This document shows positions 8,549 through 17,868 of a stretch of DNA of 64,000 bases, one piece after another. The stretch's first letter is position 1, and every line of letters begins with the position of its first letter. The notes under the pieces were generated by a model. That model ran no database searches. It was not told the origin of the DNA and worked only from the letters and a program-made list of their open reading frames with translations. The stretch is from positions 248,001 through 312,000 of the forward strand of contig CALRWV020000004.1 in NCBI GenBank assembly GCA_943371965.1, given 5' to 3'. Position numbers and translations under genes: made by a program. The stretch comes from CALRWV02 sp943371965 (lineage in GTDB: Bacteria; Bacteroidota; JABWAT01).

Positions 8549-9184
8549 ATGACTGAATTAAAAACCATTATCGAAAAAATCATTTCAAGTCCTGAACTTC
8601 ACGCCAAATGGGTGAATACACTTTCTTATATGGAAAATGTTGGCGCACGGAAAATTTCCAGATTTGAACACCGTACTGAAACCAATCTGATGATTTTAAA
8701 ACATGCTGCCGAAGAAGCACGTCATGCTTTTTTTCTGAAAAAGCAGATTCAGAAAATTGACGGAAATTTATGCCCTTCTTTTTCCGCTGAATATATTTTG
8801 GCACCCCATCAAAGTCTTGAATATCTGAATTTGCTGGATATCCGAATTTCCAGATTTTTGAAAGAAAAATATCATCTTTCAGGTTATGAACTGAAATTCG
8901 GTGCTTATCTGTTAACCACTTACGCAATCGAAATCAGGGCTAATGATATTTATCCGGTCTATCAGGATGCTTTAACTTCCATCAATTCTGAGATAAATGT
9001 AAAATCCATTATTCAGGAAGAAATCGGGCATCTTGAAGAAATGGAAAAAGACATCACCGGTTTTTTCCAGGAACCATCTTTTGTAAAATCATTCTCTATT
9101 CAGGTTGAAACAGAACTATTTCAATCATGGATTCGTTCACTTGAAAAAGAAGTAAATGAAGTAACACTGGCTGTTTTGAATTAA
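8549..9184 (+). CDS. Ferritin-like di-iron fold protein
   Basis: A 211-residue soluble, mostly helical protein with carboxylate/histidine spacing of a four-helix di-iron bundle: Glu29, E-E-A-R-H (Glu55/56, His59), Glu128 in Y-A-I-E-I-R, and E-E-I-G-H (Glu157/158, His161). This pattern of two E-x-x-H helices plus two lone glutamates is typical of ferritin-like oxidases and oxygenases. No specific subfamily is recognised, so an iron-dependent oxidase or oxygenase role is an inference. It is transcribed alone from a TAnnTTTG promoter, and a metal-uptake cluster follows downstream. Confidence 0.6.
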   Translation: MTELKTIIEKIISSPELHAKWVNTLSYMENVGARKISRFEHRTETNLMILKHAAEEARHAFFLKKQIQKIDGNLCPSFSAEYILAPHQSLEYLNLLDIRISRFLKEKYHLSGYELKFGAYLLTTYAIEIRANDIYPVYQDALTSINSEINVKSIIQEEIGHLEEMEKDITGFFQEPSFVKSFSIQVETELFQSWIRSLEKEVNEVTLAVLN

Positions 9185-9255
9185 AATCAGCTAATCACTT
9201 TCGGTTTGCCTTTAATTATTACGAAATTGCATCTGGTACAATTTCAACATCAAAC

Positions 9256-9603
9256 ATGAATTCAAAAAGAAAATCCTACATAGCTTTACTCGCAGTTGTT
9301 TTTCACATTTGCTCGGTAGTGCTTCCTGCATGGCTTCATCATCATGATGATCTACTACCTTGGGATAAGTTTGCAGTTCATGAAGAAAGTTCGAATACTG
9401 ACCAATCCAAAAATATCCCGAACAGTCTGAAACATGATTGTTTGATTTGTCAGATTTCCCATAATCCATTTGAGCATACAACTTTCACTCCGTTTGAATT
9501 TAAGACTGAACACAATGAACTGCTGAGTGCTTTAGTTTTATCCAAACCAACCACAACTCTGTTTCCTTCCATTTCAAAACGCGGACCGCCCTCTCTGATC
9601 TGA
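9256..9603 (+). CDS. Small membrane-anchored His/Cys protein
   Basis: A 115-residue protein with an N-terminal hydrophobic segment (about 8-26) followed by H-H-H-D-D, then D-C-L-I-C-Q near residue 62-67 and a C-terminal R-G-P-P-S-L-I. This layout resembles small exported proteins (DUF2946-like) that accompany metal-transport and TonB-dependent receptor genes. The His and Cys clusters suggest metal binding. It is the first gene of the metal cluster, 52 bp before the outer-membrane protein. The function is not established. Confidence 0.6.
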   Translation: MNSKRKSYIALLAVVFHICSVVLPAWLHHHDDLLPWDKFAVHEESSNTDQSKNIPNSLKHDCLICQISHNPFEHTTFTPFEFKTEHNELLSALVLSKPTTTLFPSISKRGPPSLI

Positions 9604-9655
9604 AAAATAATTTAGTTCTTTTCAATTTTTTCAATCATGAAAGGTTTATGGTTTT

Positions 9656-10819
9656 ATGAAACATTTTCTATTTTATCTTATTTTATTTACAACTGCTCCA
9701 ATAATTTCGTTTTCACAAACAACAACTTCGGAAGCCGATTCTTTACTTGCTATTCAGCTTCAAAAAGAAATGCAGCAATCGCAACCGATTCCTCCTCCGA
9801 CACCGCAACCGAGATCGGCAGTTTCAACCAATCCTGATATCAGTGCTATTGCAGATTTCAGGAGCATTTACAACAGTGAAGGAAACCGAAATACAGATCT
9901 GTATTTCAAACAGCTTGAAATTCAAATCAGTTCTGTTGTTGATCCGTTCGGTCGTGCAGATTTCTTGTTCTCCTTTGGAAAAGATGCTGCGAATGAAGAG
10001 TTTGGTGCAAATCTGGAAACTGCTACTTACACAACAACTTCGCTTCCTTGGCAACTGCAATTTGCTTTGGGGAAATTCAAACCGCATTTCACGAAGGTAA
10101 ATCAACTGCATCCACATGCATTCAGTTTTGTTGAATTTCCGGTAATGATCAAAAATTATTTTGGTGATGAAGGACTGTTCATGGAAGGAATTTCCGGAAG
10201 CTGGTTGGTTCCGAATCCGTGGGATTTTTATCAGGAATTGAATGTTGAAGTCGGCAGGACTTTGGCAGGTCCGACTCTTGAAAACGGAAGCAAAAATAAT
10301 CTGTTGGTTACCGGTCACCTGAAAAACTTTTTTGATCTGACCAATAATTCAACCCTTGAAATCGGATTGTCAGGTTTGGTTGGACCTGATTCACTGGATC
10401 ACCAAACAACGATGACAGGTGGTGATTTAACCTTCAAATGGAAACCTATTCAGTTTAACACCTACCAATCATTTACCTGGCAAAGTGAAATTATTTCATG
10501 CAATGCAAAAGATTATACTTTTGATATTTCCGGTGAAAGTTACAATTCAATCGGTGCATATTCTTACATGGAATATCAGATTGCAAAACTGTGGTTTGTT
10601 GGTGCAAGATATGATTACTCAAATTATGGACTTGAAAAGGACAAAACTGATAAAGCGATTTCTCTGCTGCTCCGTTTGCAGCCAACCGAGTTTTCAATTA
10701 TGGCGCTGGAATTTCAGCACAATCAGAATATGGATAAAATTAACGGTGATTCAACTTACAATCAGGTTATGTTCCGTCTGATTTTTGGAATCGGAACCCA
10801 TGCAGCCCACTCCTATTAA
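9656..10819 (+). CDS. Outer-membrane beta-barrel protein of metal-uptake cluster
   Basis: A 387-residue exported protein with signal peptide (MKHFLFYLILFTTAPIISFSQ) and a proline-rich linker (P-I-P-P-P-T-P-Q-P) before a region of alternating beta-strand character (residues about 65-387). It contains G-K-F-K-P-H-F-T-K-V-N-Q-L-H-P-H and ends F-G-I-G-T-H-A-A-H-S-Y, a His-bearing end with a terminal aromatic residue typical of outer-membrane barrels. The immediate link to a ZnuA-like binding protein (22 bp downstream) suggests a metal-inducible porin for Zn or Mn. The substrate is an inference from context. Confidence 0.65.
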   Translation: MKHFLFYLILFTTAPIISFSQTTTSEADSLLAIQLQKEMQQSQPIPPPTPQPRSAVSTNPDISAIADFRSIYNSEGNRNTDLYFKQLEIQISSVVDPFGRADFLFSFGKDAANEEFGANLETATYTTTSLPWQLQFALGKFKPHFTKVNQLHPHAFSFVEFPVMIKNYFGDEGLFMEGISGSWLVPNPWDFYQELNVEVGRTLAGPTLENGSKNNLLVTGHLKNFFDLTNNSTLEIGLSGLVGPDSLDHQTTMTGGDLTFKWKPIQFNTYQSFTWQSEIISCNAKDYTFDISGESYNSIGAYSYMEYQIAKLWFVGARYDYSNYGLEKDKTDKAISLLLRLQPTEFSIMALEFQHNQNMDKINGDSTYNQVMFRLIFGIGTHAAHSY

Positions 10820-10841
10820 TTTTAGAACAGGAATTTATATT

Positions 10842-11753
10842 ATGAAATTATTCAAACAAAAAACAACAGCTCTCCTGATTATTCTTGCAGTTTTCAGTCT
10901 AACAGCCAATGCACAACTGAAAGTGGTAACAACTTTAACCGATTTGAAATATATCACTGAATTTATCGGTGGTGATAAAGTTGAAGTTTTTGCCATCGCA
11001 ACCGGATACCAGAATCCACACTTTGTAGATCCAAAACCTAGTTATATTTTGAAACTGGCCCATGCAGATTTATTTGTAACAGTTGGACTTGATCTTGAAA
11101 CCGGTTGGGTTCCACCGCTTCTGAACAGCGCAAGGAATCAGAAAATTCAAAAGGGGGGGGAAGGTTATATTGATGCTTCAATGAACGTTCCGCTTCTTCA
11201 GGTTCCGAGCAGTGTCAACCGCGGTGAGGGTGATATTCACATCTACGGCAATCCGCATTACTGGCTTGATCCTCTCAATGGGAAAATCATTGCACTGAAC
11301 ATTGCAGATGGATTGATCAAACTTGATCCTTCAAACAAAAATCTGTTTCTCGCAAACCTTAAAAAATTTGATGATCAGATCGATTTGAAAATGAAAGATT
11401 GGTCTGCAAAAATGGCAACTCTGAAAAGTTCAAAAATTATGGCGTATCACAATGAATGGGTTTATTTTGAGAAACGCTTCAAACTTGAAATTGCAGATTT
11501 TCTGGAACCGAAACCGGGAATCCCCCCAACACCATCTCAGCTTGCAAAAATCATCAACGAAATGAAACGCGATAAAATCAGTATTATTATTTCATCTCCC
11601 TATTTCACAACTGAATCTGCTGATTTGGTTGCAAGAAATACAGGGGGAAAAGTTTTGGTTCTGGCAACTTCAATTGGCGCATTTGATCAGGTTAAAACTT
11701 ATTTTGATCTGTTCGATTACAATGTGAATTTATTTCTTTCCGCCTCAAAATAA
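10842..11753 (+). CDS. ZnuA-like metal ABC substrate-binding protein
   Basis: A 303-residue periplasmic cluster A-I binding protein for zinc or manganese. The ATG at 10842 is chosen because it starts a signal peptide (MKLFKQKTTALLIILAVFSL, cleavage after NAQ near 25) and follows AGGAA; an in-frame ATG at 10785 would overlap the preceding gene. Metal-ligand candidates are His60 (N-P-H-F-V-D-P), His139 (N-P-H-Y-W-L-D-P) and His203 (A-Y-H-N-E-W), matching the family's three-histidine site. The acidic His-rich loop of Zn-specific ZnuA is absent, leaving Mn possible. It is followed after 11 bp by the permease. A run of eight G bases at 11153-11160 lies in the coding region. Confidence 0.88.
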   Translation: MKLFKQKTTALLIILAVFSLTANAQLKVVTTLTDLKYITEFIGGDKVEVFAIATGYQNPHFVDPKPSYILKLAHADLFVTVGLDLETGWVPPLLNSARNQKIQKGGEGYIDASMNVPLLQVPSSVNRGEGDIHIYGNPHYWLDPLNGKIIALNIADGLIKLDPSNKNLFLANLKKFDDQIDLKMKDWSAKMATLKSSKIMAYHNEWVYFEKRFKLEIADFLEPKPGIPPTPSQLAKIINEMKRDKISIIISSPYFTTESADLVARNTGGKVLVLATSIGAFDQVKTYFDLFDYNVNLFLSASK

Positions 11754-11764
11754 AGGAAACCGTC

Positions 11765-12622
11765 ATGGCTGATATGTTTACACAGGATTTTATTTTTGCC
11801 GCACTGAAAGTCAGTATTATTTTGGGATTGCTGCTTTCTTTTCTCGGCGTTCATGTCGTTGGCAGGGGAATTGTTTTTGTTGATCTTGCTCTCGGACAAA
11901 TTTCAATGTTAGGTGTTGCTGTCGGAGGATATTTCGGAAGTGACGAAACATTGATATCAATTGCATTTACTTTAGTGGGAGCATTTTTGCTTTCGTTCAT
12001 CAAAGTAAGAGACAGACGGTTGAAACAGGAAGCCATCATCGGAATTATTTACGCGGTCGCTTCGGCGGCGACTGTATTATTTATTTCAAAATCACCGCAC
12101 GGAGATTCGGATATTTCAGAAGTTTTATTCGGCAGTGTTTTTACCGTAACAAATGAACAAATTTCTACGATTGCAATTGTGTTTGGTCTGATCGGTTTGG
12201 TTCATATTATTTTCCGTAAAAAGTTTTTTGAACTTACCGAGAAATTTGAAAATCATCAAACAGAAGGAATTGGTATTTTCAATCCGTGGAATTTTCTTTT
12301 TTATCTTTCGATCGGATTATCGATTGTACTGGCAGTAAAAGTTGCAGGTGTCATTCCTGTTTTTTCATATCTGATTATTCCTGCTGTTTCCGCTGCCATG
12401 TTAACGAGAAAAACTTCGCTTCTTGTCATTTTCTCAATCGTCATCAGTATTCTTGGTGGTTTTTTCGGATTGTTCTTTTCAACTCATTATGATTTTCCTG
12501 CCGGTTCTTCAGTTGTTGCCATGCTGGGTTTTATCTTTGCTGTTGCAAGTATTGTGAAATGGATCAGAAATATTTTTGATAAAAAAGCGGAAACAGAAAA
12601 TGAAACAGAATTGGACGCTTGA
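11765..12622 (+). CDS. ZnuB-like metal ABC transporter permease
   Basis: A 285-residue integral membrane protein with about eight hydrophobic helices, of the ABC-3 family (ZnuB/MntB). Conserved stretches include V-G-R-G-I-V-F-V-D-L-A-L-G-Q near residue 35-48, E-A-I-I-G-I-I-Y-A near 90, and G-V-I-P-V-F-S-Y-L-I-I-P-A near 200. It would move Zn or Mn across the inner membrane together with the upstream binding protein. No ATP-binding subunit is encoded next to it, so that subunit must be supplied from elsewhere. The last 23 bp overlap the SDR gene. Confidence 0.9.
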   Translation: MADMFTQDFIFAALKVSIILGLLLSFLGVHVVGRGIVFVDLALGQISMLGVAVGGYFGSDETLISIAFTLVGAFLLSFIKVRDRRLKQEAIIGIIYAVASAATVLFISKSPHGDSDISEVLFGSVFTVTNEQISTIAIVFGLIGLVHIIFRKKFFELTEKFENHQTEGIGIFNPWNFLFYLSIGLSIVLAVKVAGVIPVFSYLIIPAVSAAMLTRKTSLLVIFSIVISILGGFFGLFFSTHYDFPAGSSVVAMLGFIFAVASIVKWIRNIFDKKAETENETELDA

Positions 12623-13367
12623 AGGAAAAAAGGCAGTCGTCACCGGTGGTACAAAAGGAATCGGTGAAGCTATTGTTCGTGAACTGCTTGAATTGGGTGC
12701 GGAAGTTTGTTTTGTTGCCCGAACCCAATCTTCAATTCACGAAAAAGTAAAATCACTTCAAGCTGAAGGCTTTTCAGTAAGTGGATTGGCTCTTGATTTG
12801 AGTAAACCTGATGAACGTAAAAAACTGGTGGATTCCATCACACAAAAATGGGATTCACTTGATATTCTGATCAACAATGTTGGAACCAACATCCGCAAAA
12901 AAATGATTGAATATTCCGAAGAAGAAATTCAGCACATTTTCCAAACCAATCTTTTTTCAACTGTTGATCTTTGTCAGAAATTTCATCCACTACTGAAAAA
13001 TTCAGGCATTGGCAGCATTGTCAATATTTCTTCTGTTGCCGGAATTACTGCTTTGAGAACTGGTGCACCTTATGCAATGACAAAAGCAGCCATGATTCAG
13101 TTCGCAAAAAATCTTACCGTTGAGTGGTCAACAGATAAAATTAGAATCAACACCATAGCACCTTGGTACATTGAAACTCCGTTAACTAAGGGAGTACTTT
13201 CCAATCCCGATTTTCTGAATGATGTTTTAACAAGAACTCCAATGAAACGAGTTGGAAAACCTCGCGAAGTTGCTGCTCTTGCTGCTTTTCTTTGCCTTCC
13301 TTCCGCTTCCTTTATTTCAGGACAATGCATTTCTGTTGACGGTGGTTTTCTGGTGAATGGCTTCTGA
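12600..13367 (+). CDS. SDR family oxidoreductase, tropinone-reductase-like
   Basis: A 255-residue classical short-chain dehydrogenase. The ATG at 12600 overlaps the permease end by 23 bp; an ATG at 12576 is possible but adds only a lysine-rich tail. Motifs are T-G-G-T-K-G-I-G (cofactor binding, about residues 16-23), N-N-V-G, catalytic Ser in N-I-S-S-V-A-G, and Y-A-M-T-K. The segment A-P-W-Y-I-E-T-P-L resembles tropinone-reductase-like enzymes, whose bacterial members have varied or unknown keto substrates. Translational coupling to a metal permease gives no obvious functional clue. Confidence 0.9.
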   Translation: MKQNWTLEGKKAVVTGGTKGIGEAIVRELLELGAEVCFVARTQSSIHEKVKSLQAEGFSVSGLALDLSKPDERKKLVDSITQKWDSLDILINNVGTNIRKKMIEYSEEEIQHIFQTNLFSTVDLCQKFHPLLKNSGIGSIVNISSVAGITALRTGAPYAMTKAAMIQFAKNLTVEWSTDKIRINTIAPWYIETPLTKGVLSNPDFLNDVLTRTPMKRVGKPREVAALAAFLCLPSASFISGQCISVDGGFLVNGF

Positions 13368-13368
13368 T

Positions 13369-13536
13369 CCACTAAGAGCACGAAGAATCACTAAGAAATA
13401 CGAATTTATTTCTTTTGACCTAAATCAACACAGATATATAAAAAACAAATTAAAGATAAAAGGAACTTTTGAATTCAAGAACAAGTTTTGACGTTATTCT
13501 TGTATTCACTTTGTGTTCCTCCGTGTTCCTTAGTGG
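13369..13536. repeat. Long imperfect inverted repeat
   Basis: CCACTAAGAGCACGAAGAA at the left end is imperfectly complementary to TTCCTCCGTGTTCCTTAGTGG at the right end (about 13516-13536). The left arm also carries CACTAAGAAATACGAA. It lies just after the SDR stop. The wording is like common intergenic elements of the A-C-T-A-A-G-G-A-A-C-A-C-G-G-A type; it may be a degraded interspersed repeat. Confidence 0.55.
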
Positions 13537-13575
13537 ATAAAATTCTGTTATTTTCCTACCTTCATTTTCACATAC

Positions 13576-13625
13576 TTCGACTACGCTCAGTATGACATTT
13601 AATCGTCACCCTGAGCGGAGTCGAA
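13576..13625. repeat. Hairpin repeat with GAGCGGAGTCGAA arm
   Basis: TTCGACTACGCTCAGTATGAC (13576-13596) faces GTCACCCTGAGCGGAGTCGAA (13605-13625) across an 8-base loop, with a few mismatches. This is a widely seen intergenic palindromic repeat type in bacteria. It is located 32 bp before the radical SAM gene and is not followed by a T run in the useful direction. Confidence 0.7.
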
Positions 13626-13656
13626 AGGTATATTCAAAATTGGAAACTTAAATTAC

Positions 13657-16227
13657 ATGACCCATTCACAGCAAATCATCTCGAAACTTGAAAAAATTCT
13701 ACCTCTTGTAAAAGATCCGGGTCGGTACATTGGCGGCGAAACCAATCAGGTAATAAAAAATCCTGAAAACATTTTGGCTTCAATGGCATTGGTTTTCCCT
13801 GATGTTTATGAATTGGGAATGTCGCACAACGGAACCAAAATTCTTTATCATATTATCAACCGTGAAAATGATTTGGCTGTCGAACGTGCTTTTCTTCCTG
13901 AACTCGATTTTGCAGAACAGCTCAGAAAAAATAACATTCCGCTTTATACGCTTGAATCCTACAGACCTATTTCAGATTTCACTGCTGTTGGGATTTCGCT
14001 TCAAACCGAATTGAATTATACCAATATCCCTTATCTGCTTGAACTGGGCGATGTAAAAGCATTTTCAAAAGATCGGGCAGAACTTGATCCGTTTGTAGTT
14101 GGTGGCGGACCTGTTATGGCAAACCCCGAACCGGTTGCAGATTTTTTTGATCTTTTTGTCATTGGTGACGGTGAAATTCTGGCAACGACCATTTTACGTG
14201 TTATCGGACTTGGAAGAAAAGAAGGCCTAACAAGACTCCAGATTCTTGAAAAACTGGCTGAACTCAAAGGCGTTTATGTTCCCCAGCTTTTCCCGATGAA
14301 AGAAAATCAGTACAACGAAATGATTCCCGATTCTGATATGTCACAGGGTTCATACAATTATTCAAAAGGTGTTAAAAGAACTTGGGTTGAAGTTCTGAAC
14401 AAAGAAGATTATCCTGTAAAAAATATTGTTCCGAATATGAATCTGGTACACGACCGTTTTGCAGTAGAAGTTATGCGCGGTTGTACGCAAGGTTGCCGGT
14501 TTTGTCAGGCAGGTTATTGGTATCGTCCTAACAGGGAATTGAATGCAGATGATGTGATTGATCTGGCAAAACAGGGATTGGAAGCAACCGGTGAAAATAC
14601 GCTTGGGCTTCTTTCGCTTTCAACCGCGGATTATGGACAGGTTGGAAAAGTTACTGATTACATGCTTCAAAGTGAAGATTTTGAAAATATTGATATTTCA
14701 CTTCCTTCGTTACGGGCTAACAGTTTTGGTCAGAGTCTTGCAACCAAAATTGCAGCAATGGGAAATAACCGTAGCGCAACATTTGCTCCTGAAACCGGAA
14801 GTGAACGCATCCGGAAAATGATCAACAAGACCATTTCCGATCAGGATATGTACGATGCGGCAGAATCTGTTTTTTCAAACGGATTCCATAATATCAAACT
14901 TTACACCATGGTAGGAATGCCGACTGAAAATCTGGATGACATGGAAGCGTTTTGTCAGCTCATCAGCAATCTTGCAAAAATCGGCAGAAAGCATAATCCA
15001 AAAAATACAGTTCATCCGAATATCGGAATAGTAATTCCAAAACCATTTACACCCATGCAGTGGTGCAGTTTTATGGAAGAGGAAAAAGTCTGGAAACATA
15101 TCAAGTATGTTCTGGATTATTTCCGCGGGAACAAAAATGTCAAAATAACCTGGTCAGACTGGAAGTTGGCTCATGTTGAAGCTTTCTATTCACGCGGTGA
15201 CCGTAATCTTTCAAAAATGATTTACCGTGCCTATCAAAAAGGAATGGTGCTTGAAACTTTCAGCGAACATTTCTCCTACGAAAAGTGGCAGGAAATCTGG
15301 GCTGAGTTTGGCTACAACCACACACAGATTTTCAGAGAACGTGAATTGGAAGAAATATTTCCGTGGGATTATATTCATGCCGGAGTGAGTAAAAGTTATC
15401 TGAGAGCAGAATATAAAAAAATGTACAAAGCTGCTTCATTTGAAATTCCGGATTGCAAATGGGGCGAATGCCAGCATTGTGGAATACCGGGAAATTATGA
15501 AGACATCAAACTTTCGGAAAACCCAAAAACTCACGTGGCTGAAGAACTGACAGTTGCACAGATCAGGGAATTTTCCCGTGAACGGAAAGCACGTGAACGG
15601 TCAATTCACCGGTATCAGATTACTTTCAAAAAATCAGGACTTGCTAAATTTCTGGCACATCATGCAACATTGGAACTGTTTGAAAAAGCTTTCCGCCGTT
15701 TGAAAATTCCAATGAATTACACACAAGGATTTAATCCGAAACCGATCATCAAAAATGCCGGTGCCCTTCCATTGGGAATTGAATCCCATTGCGAAATTCT
15801 TGCAATAGAAACTTTGAAACCGCTTGATGGAAACTTGTCAGATTGGACTCAGAAAATATCTGAAATCCTCCATGATGGAATCTCACTTCTTGAAATCAAA
15901 GATCTTCAGACTTCGAAACTACCATTCATCAAAAGCGTAGCTTACCGTTTGAAAGAACAGGAAATAAAAGCAGAAGATTTGCAACTGGTGGTTTCAGAAT
16001 TCAAATCAGGAACGTTCTCAAAAGTTGTTGAAAACCGTGGTAAGAAATTTGTGCTTGAAAATGAAATCGGGAATATTTGGCTGGAAAATAATGACCTCTG
16101 CATCAAAGCCCAGACCAACGAATCCGGTGCAACAACAAGCCCGTTTGTGCTGTTTGCGGGACTTTTGAATACAACTCCTGAATTGGCAAGAACGTGGTCG
16201 ATTGTGAAGGAAGGGTTTGAAGTGTGA
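13657..16227 (+). CDS. B12-type radical SAM protein with DUF2344 domain
   Basis: An 856-residue two-part protein of the TIGR03960 type. The N-terminal region (about 1-220) is cobalamin-binding-like but may not bind B12. The radical SAM core has R-G-C-T-Q-G-C-R-F-C with Cys276, Cys280 and Cys283 for the 4Fe-4S cluster. The C-terminal 230 residues form the DUF2344 (TIGR03936) domain with F-L-A-H-H-A-T-L-E-L and G-F-N-P-K-P. Full length matches the usual family size. In many bacteria it neighbours ribosome or RNase G genes and a role in RNA or ribosomal modification has been guessed; the reaction is unknown. Here it stands without such neighbours. Confidence 0.92.
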   Translation: MTHSQQIISKLEKILPLVKDPGRYIGGETNQVIKNPENILASMALVFPDVYELGMSHNGTKILYHIINRENDLAVERAFLPELDFAEQLRKNNIPLYTLESYRPISDFTAVGISLQTELNYTNIPYLLELGDVKAFSKDRAELDPFVVGGGPVMANPEPVADFFDLFVIGDGEILATTILRVIGLGRKEGLTRLQILEKLAELKGVYVPQLFPMKENQYNEMIPDSDMSQGSYNYSKGVKRTWVEVLNKEDYPVKNIVPNMNLVHDRFAVEVMRGCTQGCRFCQAGYWYRPNRELNADDVIDLAKQGLEATGENTLGLLSLSTADYGQVGKVTDYMLQSEDFENIDISLPSLRANSFGQSLATKIAAMGNNRSATFAPETGSERIRKMINKTISDQDMYDAAESVFSNGFHNIKLYTMVGMPTENLDDMEAFCQLISNLAKIGRKHNPKNTVHPNIGIVIPKPFTPMQWCSFMEEEKVWKHIKYVLDYFRGNKNVKITWSDWKLAHVEAFYSRGDRNLSKMIYRAYQKGMVLETFSEHFSYEKWQEIWAEFGYNHTQIFRERELEEIFPWDYIHAGVSKSYLRAEYKKMYKAASFEIPDCKWGECQHCGIPGNYEDIKLSENPKTHVAEELTVAQIREFSRERKARERSIHRYQITFKKSGLAKFLAHHATLELFEKAFRRLKIPMNYTQGFNPKPIIKNAGALPLGIESHCEILAIETLKPLDGNLSDWTQKISEILHDGISLLEIKDLQTSKLPFIKSVAYRLKEQEIKAEDLQLVVSEFKSGTFSKVVENRGKKFVLENEIGNIWLENNDLCIKAQTNESGATTSPFVLFAGLLNTTPELARTWSIVKEGFEV

Positions 16228-16251
16228 GAAGTAACTTTAAAAGGAAATTCC

Positions 16252-17718
16252 ATGAAAATTAAAAAATATTTTTTGAGTTTATTGGGTTTTCTTTTGTCGT
16301 TTCTTCTAAATGCCCAACTGAAATGGCAATCCCAATTTCCAAATCTTCCATCTTTTTCCAATCCAATTGAAATGGTTCATGCTGATGATGGAAGCAACCG
16401 TCTTTTTGTAGTTCAGCAGCGTGGAATCATTTATGTTTTTCAAAATGATCCGAACGTTTCAACAAGGAAAATATTTCTTGATATTTCTGACCGGGTTTCT
16501 ACTTCAGGTGGGGAAATGGGATTGCTGGGTTTGGCTTTTCATCCCAACTATCCTGATAGTGGATATATTTTTGTCAATTATACCAACACCATTTCAGGCC
16601 AATTGAAATCTTTTATTGCGAGATATTCGGTTAGTTCCTCAAATCCGGATTCTGCACTAAAAGCAAGTGGAAAAATTCTTGTTTCAGTTGATCAGCCATA
16701 TACCAACCACAACGGTGGAAAATTGGCTTTTGGAAAAGATGGGTTTTTGTATGCAGGACTTGGTGATGGAGGTTCAGGAAACGATCCGGGAAACCGAGCT
16801 CAGAACCGCTCAACCATTCTTGGAAAAATTCTCCGGCTTGATGTTGATCATTCGGAAAACGGATTGAATTATTCAATTCCAAAAACAAATCCCTTTTATC
16901 AAAATGGCTCCGGTTACCGTGAGGAAATTTTTGCTTTTGGAATCCGGAATCCCTGGAAATTCAGTTTTGATTACCTAACAGGAACACTATGGCTTGGGGA
17001 TGTTGGTCAGGATACACGTGAAGAAATTGATACAGTGATCAATGGCGGAAATTACGGTTGGAGACTGATGGAAGGAACATTTTGCACACCTGCGGTCAAT
17101 TTATCGTGTTCTGATACGGCAGGTTTGATTCGTCCCGTTTATGATTATCCGAATTTAAATGGAACAGCTGATGGATCAATCACAGGTGGTTATGTTTATC
17201 GTGGTTTAGAAATGCCTTCACTGTATGGAAAGTATATTTATGGAGATTATGTTTCAGGCCGGACTTTTATTTTGACATTTAACGGACTTTCAAAAGCAAC
17301 AAATGAACTTCTTTCTGATGAATCATTTTTGATTTCAACTTTCGGTGTTGATCAGAATCAGAATTTGTATCTATGCTCATACAGTACTGCGGGGAAAATT
17401 TACAAATTGGTTCAAACTTCAAATTCTGTACATGAAGTTGGCAGCTTATCACCGGATCAATTTATTCTTTTTCCAAATTATCCCAATCCGTTCAATCCGG
17501 TAACTGAAATAAATTATGAACTCAAAGAATCAGGATTTGTAACAATGAAAATTTATGATTCATTGGGAAGGGAAATTGAAACTCTTCTAAACAAAGACGA
17601 AAAACAAGGCAGTTATAAAACTTCCTGGAATGCTGCGAACAATCCAAGTGGAGTTTATTTTGTGCAGATGAATTTTAATAAGACACCCCAAACCAAAAAA
17701 ATAGTTCTGATGAAATAA
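16252..17718 (+). CDS. Secreted PQQ-dependent sugar dehydrogenase with sorting domain
   Basis: A 488-residue exported protein. The signal peptide (MKIKKYFLSLLGFLLSFLLNAQ) is followed by a GSDH-family six-bladed propeller (about 30-385): R-L-F-V-V-Q-Q-R-G, G-L-L-G-L-A-F-H-P-N-Y, N-H-N-G-G-K-L-A-F-G, and G-D-G-G-S-G-N-D-P. The family oxidises aldoses using pyrroloquinoline quinone, passing electrons to a quinone or cytochrome. The C-terminus carries N-Y-P-N-P-F-N-P-V-T and ends K-K-I-V-L-M-K, a T9SS-type sorting domain, so it should be surface exposed or released. The start has AAAGGAAA nine bases upstream. Some GSDH-fold proteins are lectin-like, so activity is not certain. Confidence 0.88.
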   Translation: MKIKKYFLSLLGFLLSFLLNAQLKWQSQFPNLPSFSNPIEMVHADDGSNRLFVVQQRGIIYVFQNDPNVSTRKIFLDISDRVSTSGGEMGLLGLAFHPNYPDSGYIFVNYTNTISGQLKSFIARYSVSSSNPDSALKASGKILVSVDQPYTNHNGGKLAFGKDGFLYAGLGDGGSGNDPGNRAQNRSTILGKILRLDVDHSENGLNYSIPKTNPFYQNGSGYREEIFAFGIRNPWKFSFDYLTGTLWLGDVGQDTREEIDTVINGGNYGWRLMEGTFCTPAVNLSCSDTAGLIRPVYDYPNLNGTADGSITGGYVYRGLEMPSLYGKYIYGDYVSGRTFILTFNGLSKATNELLSDESFLISTFGVDQNQNLYLCSYSTAGKIYKLVQTSNSVHEVGSLSPDQFILFPNYPNPFNPVTEINYELKESGFVTMKIYDSLGREIETLLNKDEKQGSYKTSWNAANNPSGVYFVQMNFNKTPQTKKIVLMK

Positions 17719-17868
17719 ATAATCTGAACGCCAATTCCATAGAAGATGGAAGATAATTCTTGCAGTCAAAGGAAAAATAGGACTGACATGACTTCATTTT
17801 CCGTAAAATCAATCATAACCCCGAAAATAAAAAAATGGAAAATCAATTAAGTTAAAAGGAATAAATCT

